Part shown: positions 47,104-55,805 of the stretch, in pieces
Layout: each line of letters opens with the position of its first letter
Position numbering within the stretch: the first letter of the stretch is position 1
Program-made: the position numbers and the translations under genes
Assembly: GCF_001544835.2 (NCBI RefSeq)
Contig: NZ_FCNX02000009.1
Location: 186,001 to 250,000, forward strand
Reading direction: 5' to 3'
DNA: 64,000 bases
From: Caballeronia fortuita
GTDB taxonomy: Bacteria; Pseudomonadota; Gammaproteobacteria; Burkholderiales; Burkholderiaceae
The notes under the pieces: model-generated
Databases searched by the model: none
What the model saw: only the letters and a program-made list of their open reading frames with translations
What the model was told of the DNA's origin: nothing

Positions 47104-47373
47104 TTGGTTGACGAGCAAGGAGGAGAGATATCAAAGCTGGACGAGGCGGGGGACGGTACGCTCTCCGTCGCACAAATCGCAGGTCTGCTTTTCGTGTCGC
47201 GGGCTCATGTGATAAAGCTGATTCAGCAGGGATCGCTTCCGCTGCATCACAGCGACGGAGCTGAGATGGTTGTGCGAACCGAGGATGTCCTAGCCTACCG
47301 AAGGCAGCAGCTCACCAAAGCGAAGGAGTGGCTTGGTTCTCAGAGAGAGGAGGACGAGCCGCCCGGCCTCTGA
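47104..47373 (+). CDS. Excisionase-type helix-turn-helix DNA-binding protein
   Basis: This 89-residue protein has a MerR/excisionase-like helix-turn-helix: TLSVAQIAGLLFVSRAHVIK, then LIQQGSLPLHH and RTEDVLAYRRQQLTKAKEW. Such proteins act as excisionases or as antitoxins of PIN-type toxins. An in-frame stop at 47089 limits the start to the TTG at 47104, which has no strong ribosome-binding site, so 5' truncation is possible. No PIN toxin is recognised downstream, so if it was an antitoxin its partner is gone. Confidence 0.65.
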   Translation: MVDEQGGEISKLDEAGDGTLSVAQIAGLLFVSRAHVIKLIQQGSLPLHHSDGAEMVVRTEDVLAYRRQQLTKAKEWLGSQREEDEPPGL

Positions 47374-47808
47374 TGCGCGACGAGGTCTTCGCACCGTCGA
47401 CCAGCGCACGACCGGTCGGAGCTTCGCCTCGATCGCGCTGCGTCCTAGGCTCGCGATTAGCCTGCTCGTCGGCCGCTCAGACACGGGTGCAAAAATCTCG
47501 CCGTTCAACGGCGGTCCCCTTGGGCGCGTGCGCGACCTGCCGCTTCAGGCATCGGTTGACCACGCTTTCAGCCGGCGCGCGGCACGCTCCTGCGCTCGCG
47601 GTGCTGCTCAGACTGGTTTGGCCAGGTTCCGCGCTTCAGAAGGTAGCGGTTCAGATGGACAGCGCGACGGTTTTGAGTTTTCCAGCCTACAAGTCTCACT
47701 GCTGGCCGATCCGGCCGTCGGGTCCGCTGTAAAGAGTTGTTCAGGCCGAGATCGTTCGGTATTGCCTCGCGTCGCAGCCGGTAAGCGGCTCGACGCATAG
47801 AGAAGGAA
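47374..47808. other. Intergenic region, possibly holding remnants
   Basis: Several overlapping frames on both strands lack domain content. A lost toxin partner of the upstream helix-turn-helix gene might have been here, but no PIN-domain acidic motif is found in any frame. Confidence 0.4.
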
Positions 47809-48351
47809 TCAATCGACGTCGAGCGAGCCGAATCGGACATTACTTGGAAGCATCGACTCCGGTTGGCTGAACGACTTGCAGTCGATATTCCCAAAAGTCC
47901 CGAACAAGGCTGCGAGCAATCGCTGCCGGTCGCCGTCCGCGACATCGAAGCGAGCGATCGTCCATCCGACTGCATGCACAAACAGAATAGAAAAGCATTG
48001 CCGAGAGAGCAGGTTCACTTCAAGCGAGTCGAAATCTATCGCAATTGGCGAGCTGCCCAGCTGGATTAAAAGGCGACGGTTCGGCTTTTCTGGCGGACCG
48101 TAGCACTTGATTTCGAAGGTACTCGAGATGTCGGCAATGTCCGCAGGCTCGGCCAGAACGACAATGCAGGGGGACGTGCCGTGCCGCAGATCTGCACCAA
48201 CCGGAAGGTCTCGAGCCGCAAGTGGGAAAGTTCGACGTCTTCCTGACTCGCCGGTCGCTCGAATGAGCTCAATAGCATTGGTCGTCGTAATGCCGCTTTC
48301 CAAGTCGGCCGGAGAAGCGGTTTTACCGCTCGTCCGTCGATTTAATTGCAT
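47809..48351 (-). CDS. Unknown protein downstream of tnsC, paralog of the next gene upstream
   Basis: This 180-residue protein starts MQLNRRTSGKTASPADLESG with GGACGGCACG upstream of the ATG. The middle (RRLLIQLGSSPIAIDFDSLE, then FSILFVHAVGWTIARFDVAD) aligns in pattern with SLFLLGNGPVAFEP and LFVFFLHRDLTYLVRYSWSE of the adjacent gene. Both show two hydrophobic strands, a short insert, a third strand and a helix ending in an LL-x-AL/TW-x-AL segment. No known domain is recognised. Confidence 0.6.
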   Translation of the reverse strand: MQLNRRTSGKTASPADLESGITTTNAIELIRATGESGRRRTFPLAARDLPVGADLRHGTSPCIVVLAEPADIADISSTFEIKCYGPPEKPNRRLLIQLGSSPIAIDFDSLEVNLLSRQCFSILFVHAVGWTIARFDVADGDRQRLLAALFGTFGNIDCKSFSQPESMLPSNVRFGSLDVD

Positions 48352-48557
48352 CGTGCCGTCCTTTCTTCGAAACGTACTCGCGCGCAGCGAGCGGCGAATT
48401 CCGTTACCTAACAACCTATGGCGGGGGCGTAGGCGATTCGTAGGCAATGTGCCGCAGGAAACGACCGCCGAGCTCGAGGCGCGACGGTATTGCGAAAATA
48501 AACGTGACAGTTCAGCGGGGGCCTTCGTGCCGCCCGAGCGTCGTGTATTGACGACGC

Positions 48558-49247
48558 TTAATCGTTCCACGAACAGGCGTCAGGGCACCGTTCCACGAAA
48601 AGGTCCGGTCTCGACCGAATGCGCGCCGACGCGAAGTACTGAGACAGCCGTCCATCGCTCCCGATTTCAAAATATGCAGCCGGTGCGATAGCGATATCAT
48701 CGGCCGCCCCGCTGACGGGCGACCCCAATACTAAGATGCTTCGTGCCGCTCTTTCGTCGTCGTGTTGATAGTTTTCTCCGGCCGACGCATCCAAGGCTTC
48801 CCACGTATTGAGGAAACGCTCGCTCCAGCTGTATCGGACGAGATAGGTGAGGTCTCGATGCAAGAAGAAAACGAAGAGCGAGCCATCGGAGCCAAAGAGA
48901 GGTTGAAATCCATACTTCGGCTCAAACGCGACGGGGCCGTTCCCGAGAAGAAACAGGGATGTTGCCTGGCGGTGCTCGAAGTCGAATTCGTTATGCGGGA
49001 CGAGAAGGTCCGCGGCTTGTGCGTCCCAGTCAATCTCTTCGTTGGCAGGAATGGCAAAAGCCAAAACATGTGTCTCGGATATCGCTTGCTGCAACTCTTT
49101 CGGCAGGAATACCGTGGCCACGGCAGCGCACGCGGTTAAACCAGCGTGCTCCGCACAAGTTGCGAGTTCGTCGAACAACGCAACGTTGTCGACGATAACG
49201 ATGCCGTCGCTCTGACGACACGCATTTCGGTTGATGGCTTGGTTCAT
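48558..49247 (-). CDS. Unknown protein downstream of tnsC
   Basis: This 229-residue protein starts MNQAINRNACRQSDGIVIVD with AAGGACACAGAGA before the ATG. It is predicted cytoplasmic and rich in beta-strands. It shares a core with the 47.8-48.4 kb protein and lies 160 bp after tnsC on the same strand, so it may be a transposon accessory gene or cargo. Its upstream gap carries CCGTTTTAG at 49292-49300 in the opposite orientation. Confidence 0.6.
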   Translation of the reverse strand: MNQAINRNACRQSDGIVIVDNVALFDELATCAEHAGLTACAAVATVFLPKELQQAISETHVLAFAIPANEEIDWDAQAADLLVPHNEFDFEHRQATSLFLLGNGPVAFEPKYGFQPLFGSDGSLFVFFLHRDLTYLVRYSWSERFLNTWEALDASAGENYQHDDERAARSILVLGSPVSGAADDIAIAPAAYFEIGSDGRLSQYFASARIRSRPDLFVERCPDACSWND

Positions 49248-49407
49248 TCTCTGTGTCCTTGCAGTGTGGTTTGGCTCGGCGTGTAAGGGATCCGTTTTAG
49301 CCTTTTTCCACTCCTTCTCGATACCGAAGCCAAATCTGTCCGCGTCGGCGCCTGCGCGCCTCGCCTGTACCGCAAAGACATTCAACCGGGACAGGCAATA
49401 TGCAGCC

Positions 49408-51039
49408 TCAGAGGCCCAAAACCTCATCTAGCCGGCACGCCGCCCCCATCGTTACCAGATGACCGAAAACAGTCGTACCGTCCGTCTTGGCTCGCAAAAT
49501 CGCCTGACGGTAGTCGTCGGGGGCGAGCGTTACGGCAGACTCGGCCGACTTCTTCTTGCTCCTCGTGGCGGGGGAGCGCGGCTTCGTCAACGCTAACGCC
49601 GCTTCTGCTCCGGCCGCGACCCCTGTGACCTTTCCGGCTGTATCGACCTTCTTCGCGGCCCAAGCCGCTCGCTCGTCGTCGATGCCTGCTTGCTGAAGCA
49701 CCTTTGCAACGGCCGGAATGAATTCGTCATCTCCAGGTCGAACGCTCGCGCCACGTTGGCGAGAACCCTCGAAGCTAGCGAGGCTGTCTTCGAGAAGTGA
49801 GCTCAAATAAAGCGGGGGGACGTCTTCATACGCGCGCAATACTTGCGTGTCGCCCGTACGCATCGCATCCAGCATGCGCTTGACCGGCTCGAGTTCGGCG
49901 CCGAAGACCGATTTAATCGTCGCCGCCGAGAACGTCTCGCTTCGATCAAGCATGGCGCGCCATTGCGCACAGGCAAAAAGCTTGATAGCAATGTCAGGCA
50001 CTGCCTGCGAGCACGCCAGCATTGTGTTCGACATGCCCTGAGTTAGTGTCACGGGCGTCTTAATCCACTGATATTCGAACAACTCGAGCAGGAAGTCCTC
50101 CCATTCGCCAGGGCTTGACAGGTCGCCGCTCGACTGAAAGGTTGACCACGTCGGGAAGCCGTGCCCCGCGCTGCGCCGGCCTTGTCTGAAATCAAGCCCG
50201 AGCAACTCGGACGCTTTGTGCGTGCCGACAAAAACAACGGGGACACCGAGTTCATTGGAAGCGGTGACCAGGGCAGACATGAGCGTCTGCTTCGATGTGC
50301 CCGCGTTGCGCAAATTTTGAATCTCGTCGACAACGAGCACGCCGACGAAATGGTCATGCATGGCGCGAGCGGCGTGATTCAGCAGCAATTCACCGCTATT
50401 GCGATGGTTGTTGACGTGCATCCCAAAATAGTCCGCATCTGGAACCAGCTGGTCAATTTTCCGGAGGATGGAGGCGGCGAGCCCCTTCGTCGACAGTCCG
50501 TCATGGGGAGCCTCGATATGTAAGTACGGTATCTGATAACAATGCCACTCGCGGTGATAAATGACAGGCGGATACCATGAGAATATCCGGCGGATTGTCG
50601 TGGTCTTTCCTGTACCCGACATTCCGATAACTCTTGACGACAACTGCTCTTCGGTAGGGGGAAGGTACGGCGGGTTGAAGGCTCGCCCGGCTTGCATCGC
50701 CTCGTACAAATGCTGAAACACGCGAACATGCTCCACTGATGACGGGCGTCTTCCCACGTACCCGGAGCGGATTAGGGTGTCAAAAGCACGTGCCAGCTGA
50801 ACGTGACGCTCCATTGGCCGCAGGAACGAGGACAGTCCTGCGACCATTTGCAGTCTCTCGTGCGTCTCCCAATCTCGCTGTTCCGCGTCGAAGTCCGGGG
50901 CGACCATGATTCTGTCAATGAGCGTGTCATCATCGACGGAGGGCGGCAGCGCTTCTATGAGGGGGTTCCCGCGATAACGCGGAATACGTTGCGGCGTGTA
51001 TTGTGCCTCCACAACGACCTTATTCTGAGCCGCGTGCAT
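49408..51039 (-). CDS. tnsC: Tn7-like AAA+ transposition regulator TnsC
   Basis: This 543-residue AAA+ ATPase would connect target-site proteins to the TnsA/TnsB transposase and carry target immunity. Walker A is GMSGTGKTT (residues 139-147) and Walker B is GVLVVDEIQNL (about 233-243), followed by a sensor-1 region VPVVFVGTHKASELL. The C-terminal extension of ~200 residues with a K/R-rich tail is as expected for TnsC. The start overlaps the tnsB stop by 20 bp. Confidence 0.92.
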   Translation of the reverse strand: MHAAQNKVVVEAQYTPQRIPRYRGNPLIEALPPSVDDDTLIDRIMVAPDFDAEQRDWETHERLQMVAGLSSFLRPMERHVQLARAFDTLIRSGYVGRRPSSVEHVRVFQHLYEAMQAGRAFNPPYLPPTEEQLSSRVIGMSGTGKTTTIRRIFSWYPPVIYHREWHCYQIPYLHIEAPHDGLSTKGLAASILRKIDQLVPDADYFGMHVNNHRNSGELLLNHAARAMHDHFVGVLVVDEIQNLRNAGTSKQTLMSALVTASNELGVPVVFVGTHKASELLGLDFRQGRRSAGHGFPTWSTFQSSGDLSSPGEWEDFLLELFEYQWIKTPVTLTQGMSNTMLACSQAVPDIAIKLFACAQWRAMLDRSETFSAATIKSVFGAELEPVKRMLDAMRTGDTQVLRAYEDVPPLYLSSLLEDSLASFEGSRQRGASVRPGDDEFIPAVAKVLQQAGIDDERAAWAAKKVDTAGKVTGVAAGAEAALALTKPRSPATRSKKKSAESAVTLAPDDYRQAILRAKTDGTTVFGHLVTMGAACRLDEVLGL

Positions 51040-53287
51040 TCAGTTTCTCCTGTGCCTTTCGGCGTAACATGTCTCGCAAAGGCGATGAGGTCACTTTCGC
51101 TGGACCGCCTATGGCGCCGGACTCCACTTGCGGTGAAGGCTCGCTCTTACCGCGGTCATCAAATGCCGGGCGAGCAGACGGCGCCGTTTGCATTGGAATA
51201 ACGTTCGTGGGGAGGGGCTCAGTAATCGATGGCATGGCCGCGTCTTCGCGTCGCCGCGCGGCGAGTTCCGCTGCTCGCGCGTAAGCAGTATCGGCCCGTC
51301 GTCCTGAGCGCGACTTACCCTTGCTTGCAAGCTTGCGCTCTGCGACCGCAGTCTCGCTCAGGCCTCGAATGTATTGCCGCAGCTCAGCCTTCGCCTGATC
51401 GGCGCTAGCCTTATTCTCAAAATTGTTCAGCTCGGCTCGACGGAAGATATACTCGACTTCGGCGAACGAATAGCCAGCGAATTCCTTGCTCGCAGGCGCG
51501 AGCCTGCACTCGAACGTCTGTCGACGGTCTGCGGGGTTATAAACGATGACGGAGGAGGCCGAGCGAGGGTCATACGATACTTCCACTGCAAAGTTGCCCC
51601 GTCGTCCTGCTTGTACGTACCATCCAAGCTCGTTTGCTGAGGGGCAATCAAATACGAGCCGCTTGAACTTAATCCCGTCTTGCGTAACGGTCGCCTTATC
51701 TTTCGGCAGCAGTTGTAAGCGCAGAAAATCATAGTCATACCTGGCAAGCGCGCCGCTGCGACGTGCGACGTCGTCGTTCCACAAATCAAGGGGCACCGCC
51801 GGCGTGCCAGACAGCACATGCCGCGGCTCCAATCGATAGCCTTTCATGATTTTTCGATTGTGTGCGATGGCATGCTTGATGACTATCGACGTGAATTCGT
51901 CCAAAGTCAGAGATGCGTCTTGATAGTAACGCTTCTGTCGACGCTTGATGGCGTTCATTGGCGGCTCGTATCCGGGCGTCACATCTGCGATCGACGCGTG
52001 AAGCAGCCTAAACCCGCATTCGACAGTGCCCTTTCGATGCGGCAGAAGGGACTGAGTGTTGACGACAATCGACTGCATTCCGTCGCAAATTCGATAACTA
52101 TTGTTGCTGTTCATCTCGCCACGGTCGCCGATCCACTTTTCTGGAAAAGTAGCGTCGGCGGGCCAATCCTCCGAGTTGTATGGGATGCCATACTTGGCGC
52201 ACAACGCTTGCTTGTCCGCTGCGACGCTCAAAATAGCGAGCATTGCGCCCGTCCACGAGGCGTTTTCGAGGCCAACATAGAAACCAACTACGAGTCGGCT
52301 CCAGCGGTCGTAGATGAGATAAAGCGTAGGCTTTCCGATGATTGTCGAGCGGTCTTCCAGCGCAACAAGGAACACGTCTGCAATGGTTGCATCGATTTCG
52401 TAGATGTGGCCGACGCCTACAGCTTCTTCGAGCGCGCTTCCGAGATGAGCGCCATGCTCGCGGTCGAATTCTTTCGACCCGCGCTTTTTCCGGAGAATTT
52501 CCGTGAGCGTGAACTTCGTTCGGGCGATGTGTCGAAATTGAAATATCGACGGGCATTCTCCGTCGGGATGCAGATATCTCGTGCCGTTGCCGTCGAGGTA
52601 AGAGTAGAACTCCTCTCGCATACGAAAGTGCGCGCCGGCGAGGGTCGATATCTCACCGTCGAGATAATATTTCCTGATCGCCGTCTGAACGTTCTTGGCG
52701 TCTTCAGGCGTCATCTGAAACGTGCGGTACTTTCCATCCTTGGGCCGACGACCGCGCCCAGCAGTCAATGCCGCGCTCGAGCGCCCGATCTTGTCGAAGT
52801 CAGGAATGAGCGCAAGCCGCGTTTGCCCATGACGCCAATACAGGCGCAGGTACCGATAGAGCGTCGTCTCGGAAATGCCCAGCTCTCTCGCGCGCGCCTC
52901 GACCAACGGTCCTCGGGCGGACGCAACGAAAATGTGAGGATGGTTGATGAGCGGCTCGATAGCGTCATAGGCTTTGTATGCACGCCGCCTCGCCGTCTCT
53001 GAATAAAACGCGAGGTCAGGTTGCTGACCAGCGTCCGACCCGCGAAGCGCCTTGACCGATACGTGACCCGTCAAGACGCCGAAGTCTCGATATTCGGGCC
53101 AGCGACCGGGACCACTCACGGGCATGACCCACCCGCGGTGCCCCTCCGGGTCAATGGAGAGAACGCGGTACCGCGTCTGGTCGGCAGCATCGAACAGGTC
53201 GTTCTTGAGCAGCATGGCTTGATTTCGAGTCGTTAAAGAAAAGCAGTATTCAGGCGATTGAGACTCTGCTTGGAGGCTGCTCGTCAT
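51020..53287 (-). CDS. tnsB: Tn7-like DDE transposase TnsB
   Basis: This 755-residue transposase of the Mu/TnsB integrase-core family makes the 3'-end breaks and joins the ends to target DNA. The catalytic triad is visible as Asp299 (YEIDATIADV), Asp388 (KWIGDRGEM) and Glu423 (GTVECGFRLLH). Asp388 and Glu423 are 35 residues apart, a textbook DD(35)E arrangement. A helix-turn-helix lies near residue 133 (RELGISETTLYRYLRLYW). The ATG at 53287 overlaps tnsA by 38 bp; an ATG at 53215 is an alternative. Order and overlaps match Tn7 tnsA-B-C. Confidence 0.93.
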   Translation of the reverse strand: MTSSLQAESQSPEYCFSLTTRNQAMLLKNDLFDAADQTRYRVLSIDPEGHRGWVMPVSGPGRWPEYRDFGVLTGHVSVKALRGSDAGQQPDLAFYSETARRRAYKAYDAIEPLINHPHIFVASARGPLVEARARELGISETTLYRYLRLYWRHGQTRLALIPDFDKIGRSSAALTAGRGRRPKDGKYRTFQMTPEDAKNVQTAIRKYYLDGEISTLAGAHFRMREEFYSYLDGNGTRYLHPDGECPSIFQFRHIARTKFTLTEILRKKRGSKEFDREHGAHLGSALEEAVGVGHIYEIDATIADVFLVALEDRSTIIGKPTLYLIYDRWSRLVVGFYVGLENASWTGAMLAILSVAADKQALCAKYGIPYNSEDWPADATFPEKWIGDRGEMNSNNSYRICDGMQSIVVNTQSLLPHRKGTVECGFRLLHASIADVTPGYEPPMNAIKRRQKRYYQDASLTLDEFTSIVIKHAIAHNRKIMKGYRLEPRHVLSGTPAVPLDLWNDDVARRSGALARYDYDFLRLQLLPKDKATVTQDGIKFKRLVFDCPSANELGWYVQAGRRGNFAVEVSYDPRSASSVIVYNPADRRQTFECRLAPASKEFAGYSFAEVEYIFRRAELNNFENKASADQAKAELRQYIRGLSETAVAERKLASKGKSRSGRRADTAYARAAELAARRREDAAMPSITEPLPTNVIPMQTAPSARPAFDDRGKSEPSPQVESGAIGGPAKVTSSPLRDMLRRKAQEKLNARGSE

Positions 53288-54101
53288 CGGCGCACAACGT
53301 GAAGCTGCTAATTGGCGCCTGTTCCAGGTGTGGGACGTTCAAATCGCAGCGCAGCGTTTGCTCCCAGAGGAGCACGCGTGCGACGCGCAGACCTAGGCCG
53401 GGCGCGACGCCGTGACGACGGTCAAAACCATTGCAGTATTCGGCTAGTGAGTCGAGGCGCGTCGAACGAGAGAATTCGTTTTTCATCTGCTCGCAGAGTT
53501 CGTGCAGTTGCTCAAACGATGGAGATGTTTGCCCGGGCTTCCATGTCGCTCCGCGAAACCACTCGATATTTCGGACCTTTTGCATCGGAAGCGACGAGTG
53601 AAAGACCAGGTGATGCTTCACGTCGCAGCCAGCAAAATACGCGTGCGTTATTTGTAGCTTCTCGACAGCGCGTTCGTTTTCGGCGTCTTCGGACCGTTTG
53701 CAGTCGAACGCCTTCAGACACGGCCCAGCCTCTTGGTCGATTGCTACCAGGAAGTCAACTGTCATCACCGCGGGAACCGAAGTGCCGGGGTATGTAGGGT
53801 GGTTGACGCCCAAGGCGGCCGCCACCTCTAGGGTGGTTTCCCGCGGCAATGGAAACCCCTCGTATACTGCTGTGACCTGCTTGCAGAATTCGAGACAAAC
53901 GAAGGTGTTCCACTCGACGTCGGACACCATCTCGATCGTGCGGCCGAATCGCTGACTGTAAGCACGATGCGTACGTCCCAGAGAGGAGAAGTCAGCGGTG
54001 CCAACCCACGGCTTGTACTGTGCTCCCTCGCCTTCGCCGTATCCTTCTCGGATCCGACGTGCGACTAACTCCTCCGTCCACTTCTTGACACCGCGTGGCA
54101 T
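53250..54101 (-). CDS. tnsA: Tn7-like endonuclease subunit TnsA
   Basis: This 283-residue protein has the TnsA restriction-endonuclease fold and would make the 5'-strand cuts needed for cut-and-paste transposition. Candidate catalytic residues are Glu63 (SDVEWNTF), Asp116 (MTVDFLVA) and Lys135 (FDCKRS), equivalent to the Glu-Asp-Lys set of Tn7 TnsA. KWTEELVARRIREGYGEGEG and YKPWVGTADFSSLGRTHR are typical of the N-terminus. The ATG at 54101 (MPRGVKKW) with GGTGGGG upstream is preferred over a TTG at 54206. All three core enzymes have intact key residues. Confidence 0.92.
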   Translation of the reverse strand: MPRGVKKWTEELVARRIREGYGEGEGAQYKPWVGTADFSSLGRTHRAYSQRFGRTIEMVSDVEWNTFVCLEFCKQVTAVYEGFPLPRETTLEVAAALGVNHPTYPGTSVPAVMTVDFLVAIDQEAGPCLKAFDCKRSEDAENERAVEKLQITHAYFAGCDVKHHLVFHSSLPMQKVRNIEWFRGATWKPGQTSPSFEQLHELCEQMKNEFSRSTRLDSLAEYCNGFDRRHGVAPGLGLRVARVLLWEQTLRCDLNVPHLEQAPISSFTLCADDEQPPSRVSIA

Positions 54102-54188
54102 CGCGCATACCCCACCAAGGACTCGCGGCGGCGCCGCGTTATTGGTGCGTATAGCGCTGCCAGTTGCGGGTCGTCGAAACTCGGGCCG

Positions 54189-54404
54189 TTTTAAAGTTGA
54201 GACCAAACGACCGGTTTTAGGAACAGTGTCTTGTGACTGCTTGACGTAGCACCGGATGCGTACGCCATGACCAGCGGGTTGACAGCTGCGTGCACCGTTT
54301 TACGGCTGGGAGCGTCGAATGCGGTGACATTGGCGAAGGCCGTAGCCGTAACGCGGCCGGCCAGGTACGACCATTTTAGGTTGGCGGTTCCGCGGGCGCT
54401 TTAG
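54189..54404 (+). repeat. Cluster of five TTTTA(G)-type repeats upstream of tnsA, candidate transposon end
   Basis: Five related sites share the core C-C-G/A-TTTTA-G/A-G/A-TT: GGCCGTTTTAAAGTTG (54189), CGACCGGTTTTAGGAAC (54215), GCACCGTTTTACGGC (54298), CGACCATTTTAGGTTGG (54374) and GGCGCTTTAGATGTG (54399). Two pairs are spaced 25-26 bp. All point the same way and fill the only gene-free gap next to tnsA, the place where Tn7-like elements keep TnsB-binding repeats. The outer boundary and target duplication could not be located. Confidence 0.45.
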
Positions 54405-54428
54405 ATGTGAGAGTATTACTGCGCGCCG

Positions 54429-54932
54429 TCAGGTTTCTGGCGGAAGGTCTGTGAGGTTGCGTAAAAGAAGGCGCTGAACGCGTTCTACCGTCTGCCTGAG
54501 CGTGACAGAATCGTCGTAGATAGCGAGCACCGACCAAGACACGTATTCGAAAGGTATTGCGCTTCGCGAAGCATCGACGATCGTCAATGTGCGGGGATTG
54601 CGGCGGGTTACGTCCGCGCGAAGAACATCCGCTCGCTTTCGCAAGTCGGTCTTCCGATGCAGCCGATTGCCCGAAGTCGTCGCGCCTACCGTTCGAGAGG
54701 CCAGTCCGTTTGGGAGAACGCTCAGGATCCTGCGGTACCCGATGTCTACAACGCAGGAACCGTTCAGAACTACTTCCACGTCGGATGCTGCCTCAACGAT
54801 GGCTGAAAGTTCATCTAGGAGTTGGGAGTTCGTGGCCGGTATGCCTGACGCCGAGGAGCCGCGTGCGACCAGAGAGCGAGTCCGTCGCGGGAAGACGACA
54901 CCCTCGACGCCCAAATAAAGGACGGAGCTCAT
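54429..54932 (-). CDS. HAD-fold protein lacking the nucleophilic aspartate (module 1)
   Basis: This 167-residue protein has the layout of small HAD-domain proteins: a first strand SSVLYLGVEGVVFP, then VEVVLNGSCV at the motif II position and TIVDASRSAIPFEYVSW near the motif IV position. Canonical HAD enzymes have D-x-D-G-V at motif I; here it is G-V-E-G-V, so the nucleophile and general acid are both replaced. It should be catalytically inactive as a phosphatase. It is divergent from a DUF6471 gene across 143 bp with a palindrome in between, and pairs with it as the same two families do at 57.8-58.9 kb. Confidence 0.7.
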   Translation of the reverse strand: MSSVLYLGVEGVVFPRRTRSLVARGSSASGIPATNSQLLDELSAIVEAASDVEVVLNGSCVVDIGYRRILSVLPNGLASRTVGATTSGNRLHRKTDLRKRADVLRADVTRRNPRTLTIVDASRSAIPFEYVSWSVLAIYDDSVTLRQTVERVQRLLLRNLTDLPPET

Positions 54933-55048
54933 GAAAGACTTAGCTCGGTTATCTGTGAAGCGACGTGCGCTATCGGTTGTGATGCGCGAGGCTGCTATGA
55001 CAGCGACGTCGAAGGCTCTCTGAATTGACTTTGACTTCTAGAGAACGC

Positions 55049-55062
55049 GTGCAGATATACAC
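55049..55062 (+). promoter_or_regulatory. Palindromic operator 1 of module 1 (GTGYA-N4-TACAC)
   Basis: GTGCA-GATA-TACAC is an inverted repeat with one mismatch, located 13 bp before the DUF6471 start codon. Two TTGACT hexamers (55025-55036) lie upstream as possible -35 elements, so the palindrome covers the -10/start region. The same palindrome in perfect form recurs at 55674-55687. Confidence 0.6.
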
Positions 55063-55075
55063 ACCAAGGTAGTAC

Positions 55076-55615
55076 ATGTCGACGCAAATGCAAGCGAAAG
55101 ACGCGGATGGGTCCGAAGGGTCGTGGGCGAGGCTGGCGTCTCGCGCGATCCGTGTCGCCCTCACACGTCAGGATGTGAGCTATGCACAGCTGGCCGCAGA
55201 GCTTAATCGAATGGGCATATCGGAGTCCGCCAGATCGGTCGAAGGAAAAGTTCAGCGAGGTACTTTTCGTTTTACCTTCTTCCTCCAAGCGCTCGCGGCG
55301 GCACGGGTCGATTGCCCGGAAGCTTGGGCGCAAAGGTGGGCGGCGGCTGGTACCTGGGAGGACCGTGCCTCTAGCCTTCTGGGTTACTTGATGTCACAAC
55401 AGCCGTGGCTTGATTGGCGGCTCCTTGCGCAGCGACTCTCGGAGATCGGCATCGAGGTTCAGCCTGAGAATCTGAGAGTACAAGGCGAGGAAGGGACTTT
55501 TTCCGCGGCGCTGTTTCTTCAATGCGCGACGGTTTGCCGGTTTGAGGACGTTCGGTCGTTCCTCGACTTCTCGTCCTTGAACGTCGCCGCCTTGGCGGGC
55601 AGGGCGGGCTCCTGA
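55076..55615 (+). CDS. DUF6471 protein with two tandem repeats (module 1)
   Basis: This 179-residue protein contains two copies of the DUF6471-like unit. The first (residues ~20-75) reads VALTRQDVSYAQLAAELNRM with TFRFTFFLQALAAAR. The second (~105-165) reads WLDWRLLAQRLSEIGIE with TFSAALFLQCATVCR. The unit is mostly helical: a VSY-x-QLA helix-turn-helix-like segment, a K-x-x-R-G-T/S-F turn and a FFLQ helix. It is probably a sequence-specific DNA-binding protein acting on the GTGTA/TACAC palindromes; this is inferred from position. Confidence 0.78.
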   Translation: MSTQMQAKDADGSEGSWARLASRAIRVALTRQDVSYAQLAAELNRMGISESARSVEGKVQRGTFRFTFFLQALAAARVDCPEAWAQRWAAAGTWEDRASSLLGYLMSQQPWLDWRLLAQRLSEIGIEVQPENLRVQGEEGTFSAALFLQCATVCRFEDVRSFLDFSSLNVAALAGRAGS

Positions 55616-55636
55616 AGTTCAGACGACTTCTATCCC

Positions 55637-55688
55637 TTGCAAGTTTCGCGACATTGGATATAATCCGAGGGACGTGTACAAATACACG
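55637..55688 (+). promoter_or_regulatory. Promoter with palindromic operator 2 of module 1
   Basis: TTGCAA (55637-55642) and TATAAT (55659-55664) are 16 bp apart. Transcription would start near 55671. A perfect inverted repeat CGTGTA-CAAA-TACACG (55673-55688) covers the start, the ideal place for a repressor. It repeats the palindrome before the DUF6471 gene and probably places the downstream unknown genes in the same regulon. Confidence 0.65.
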
Positions 55689-55805
55689 CTCGCCGCAAGC
55701 TACAAGTCCAATCACACAAGCTCGTGCGTCCCCTTCGGCTGGCTGCCCGCAATTCGACCGAATTTGCAGACGAAAGGCAAGCCTGCTCCTTCCGATCCGA
55801 GTCCC

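Noticed and set aside
54108..54206. A longer TnsA starting at a TTG at 54206
   Set aside because: The extra 35 residues would run through a candidate transposase-binding repeat and are absent from the TnsA pattern. The ATG at 54101 has a ribosome-binding site and the typical MPRGVKKW start.
54429..54932. Calling the HAD-like proteins phosphatases
   Set aside because: The nucleophilic and acid/base aspartates of motif I are replaced in both copies, so a phosphatase annotation would be misleading.
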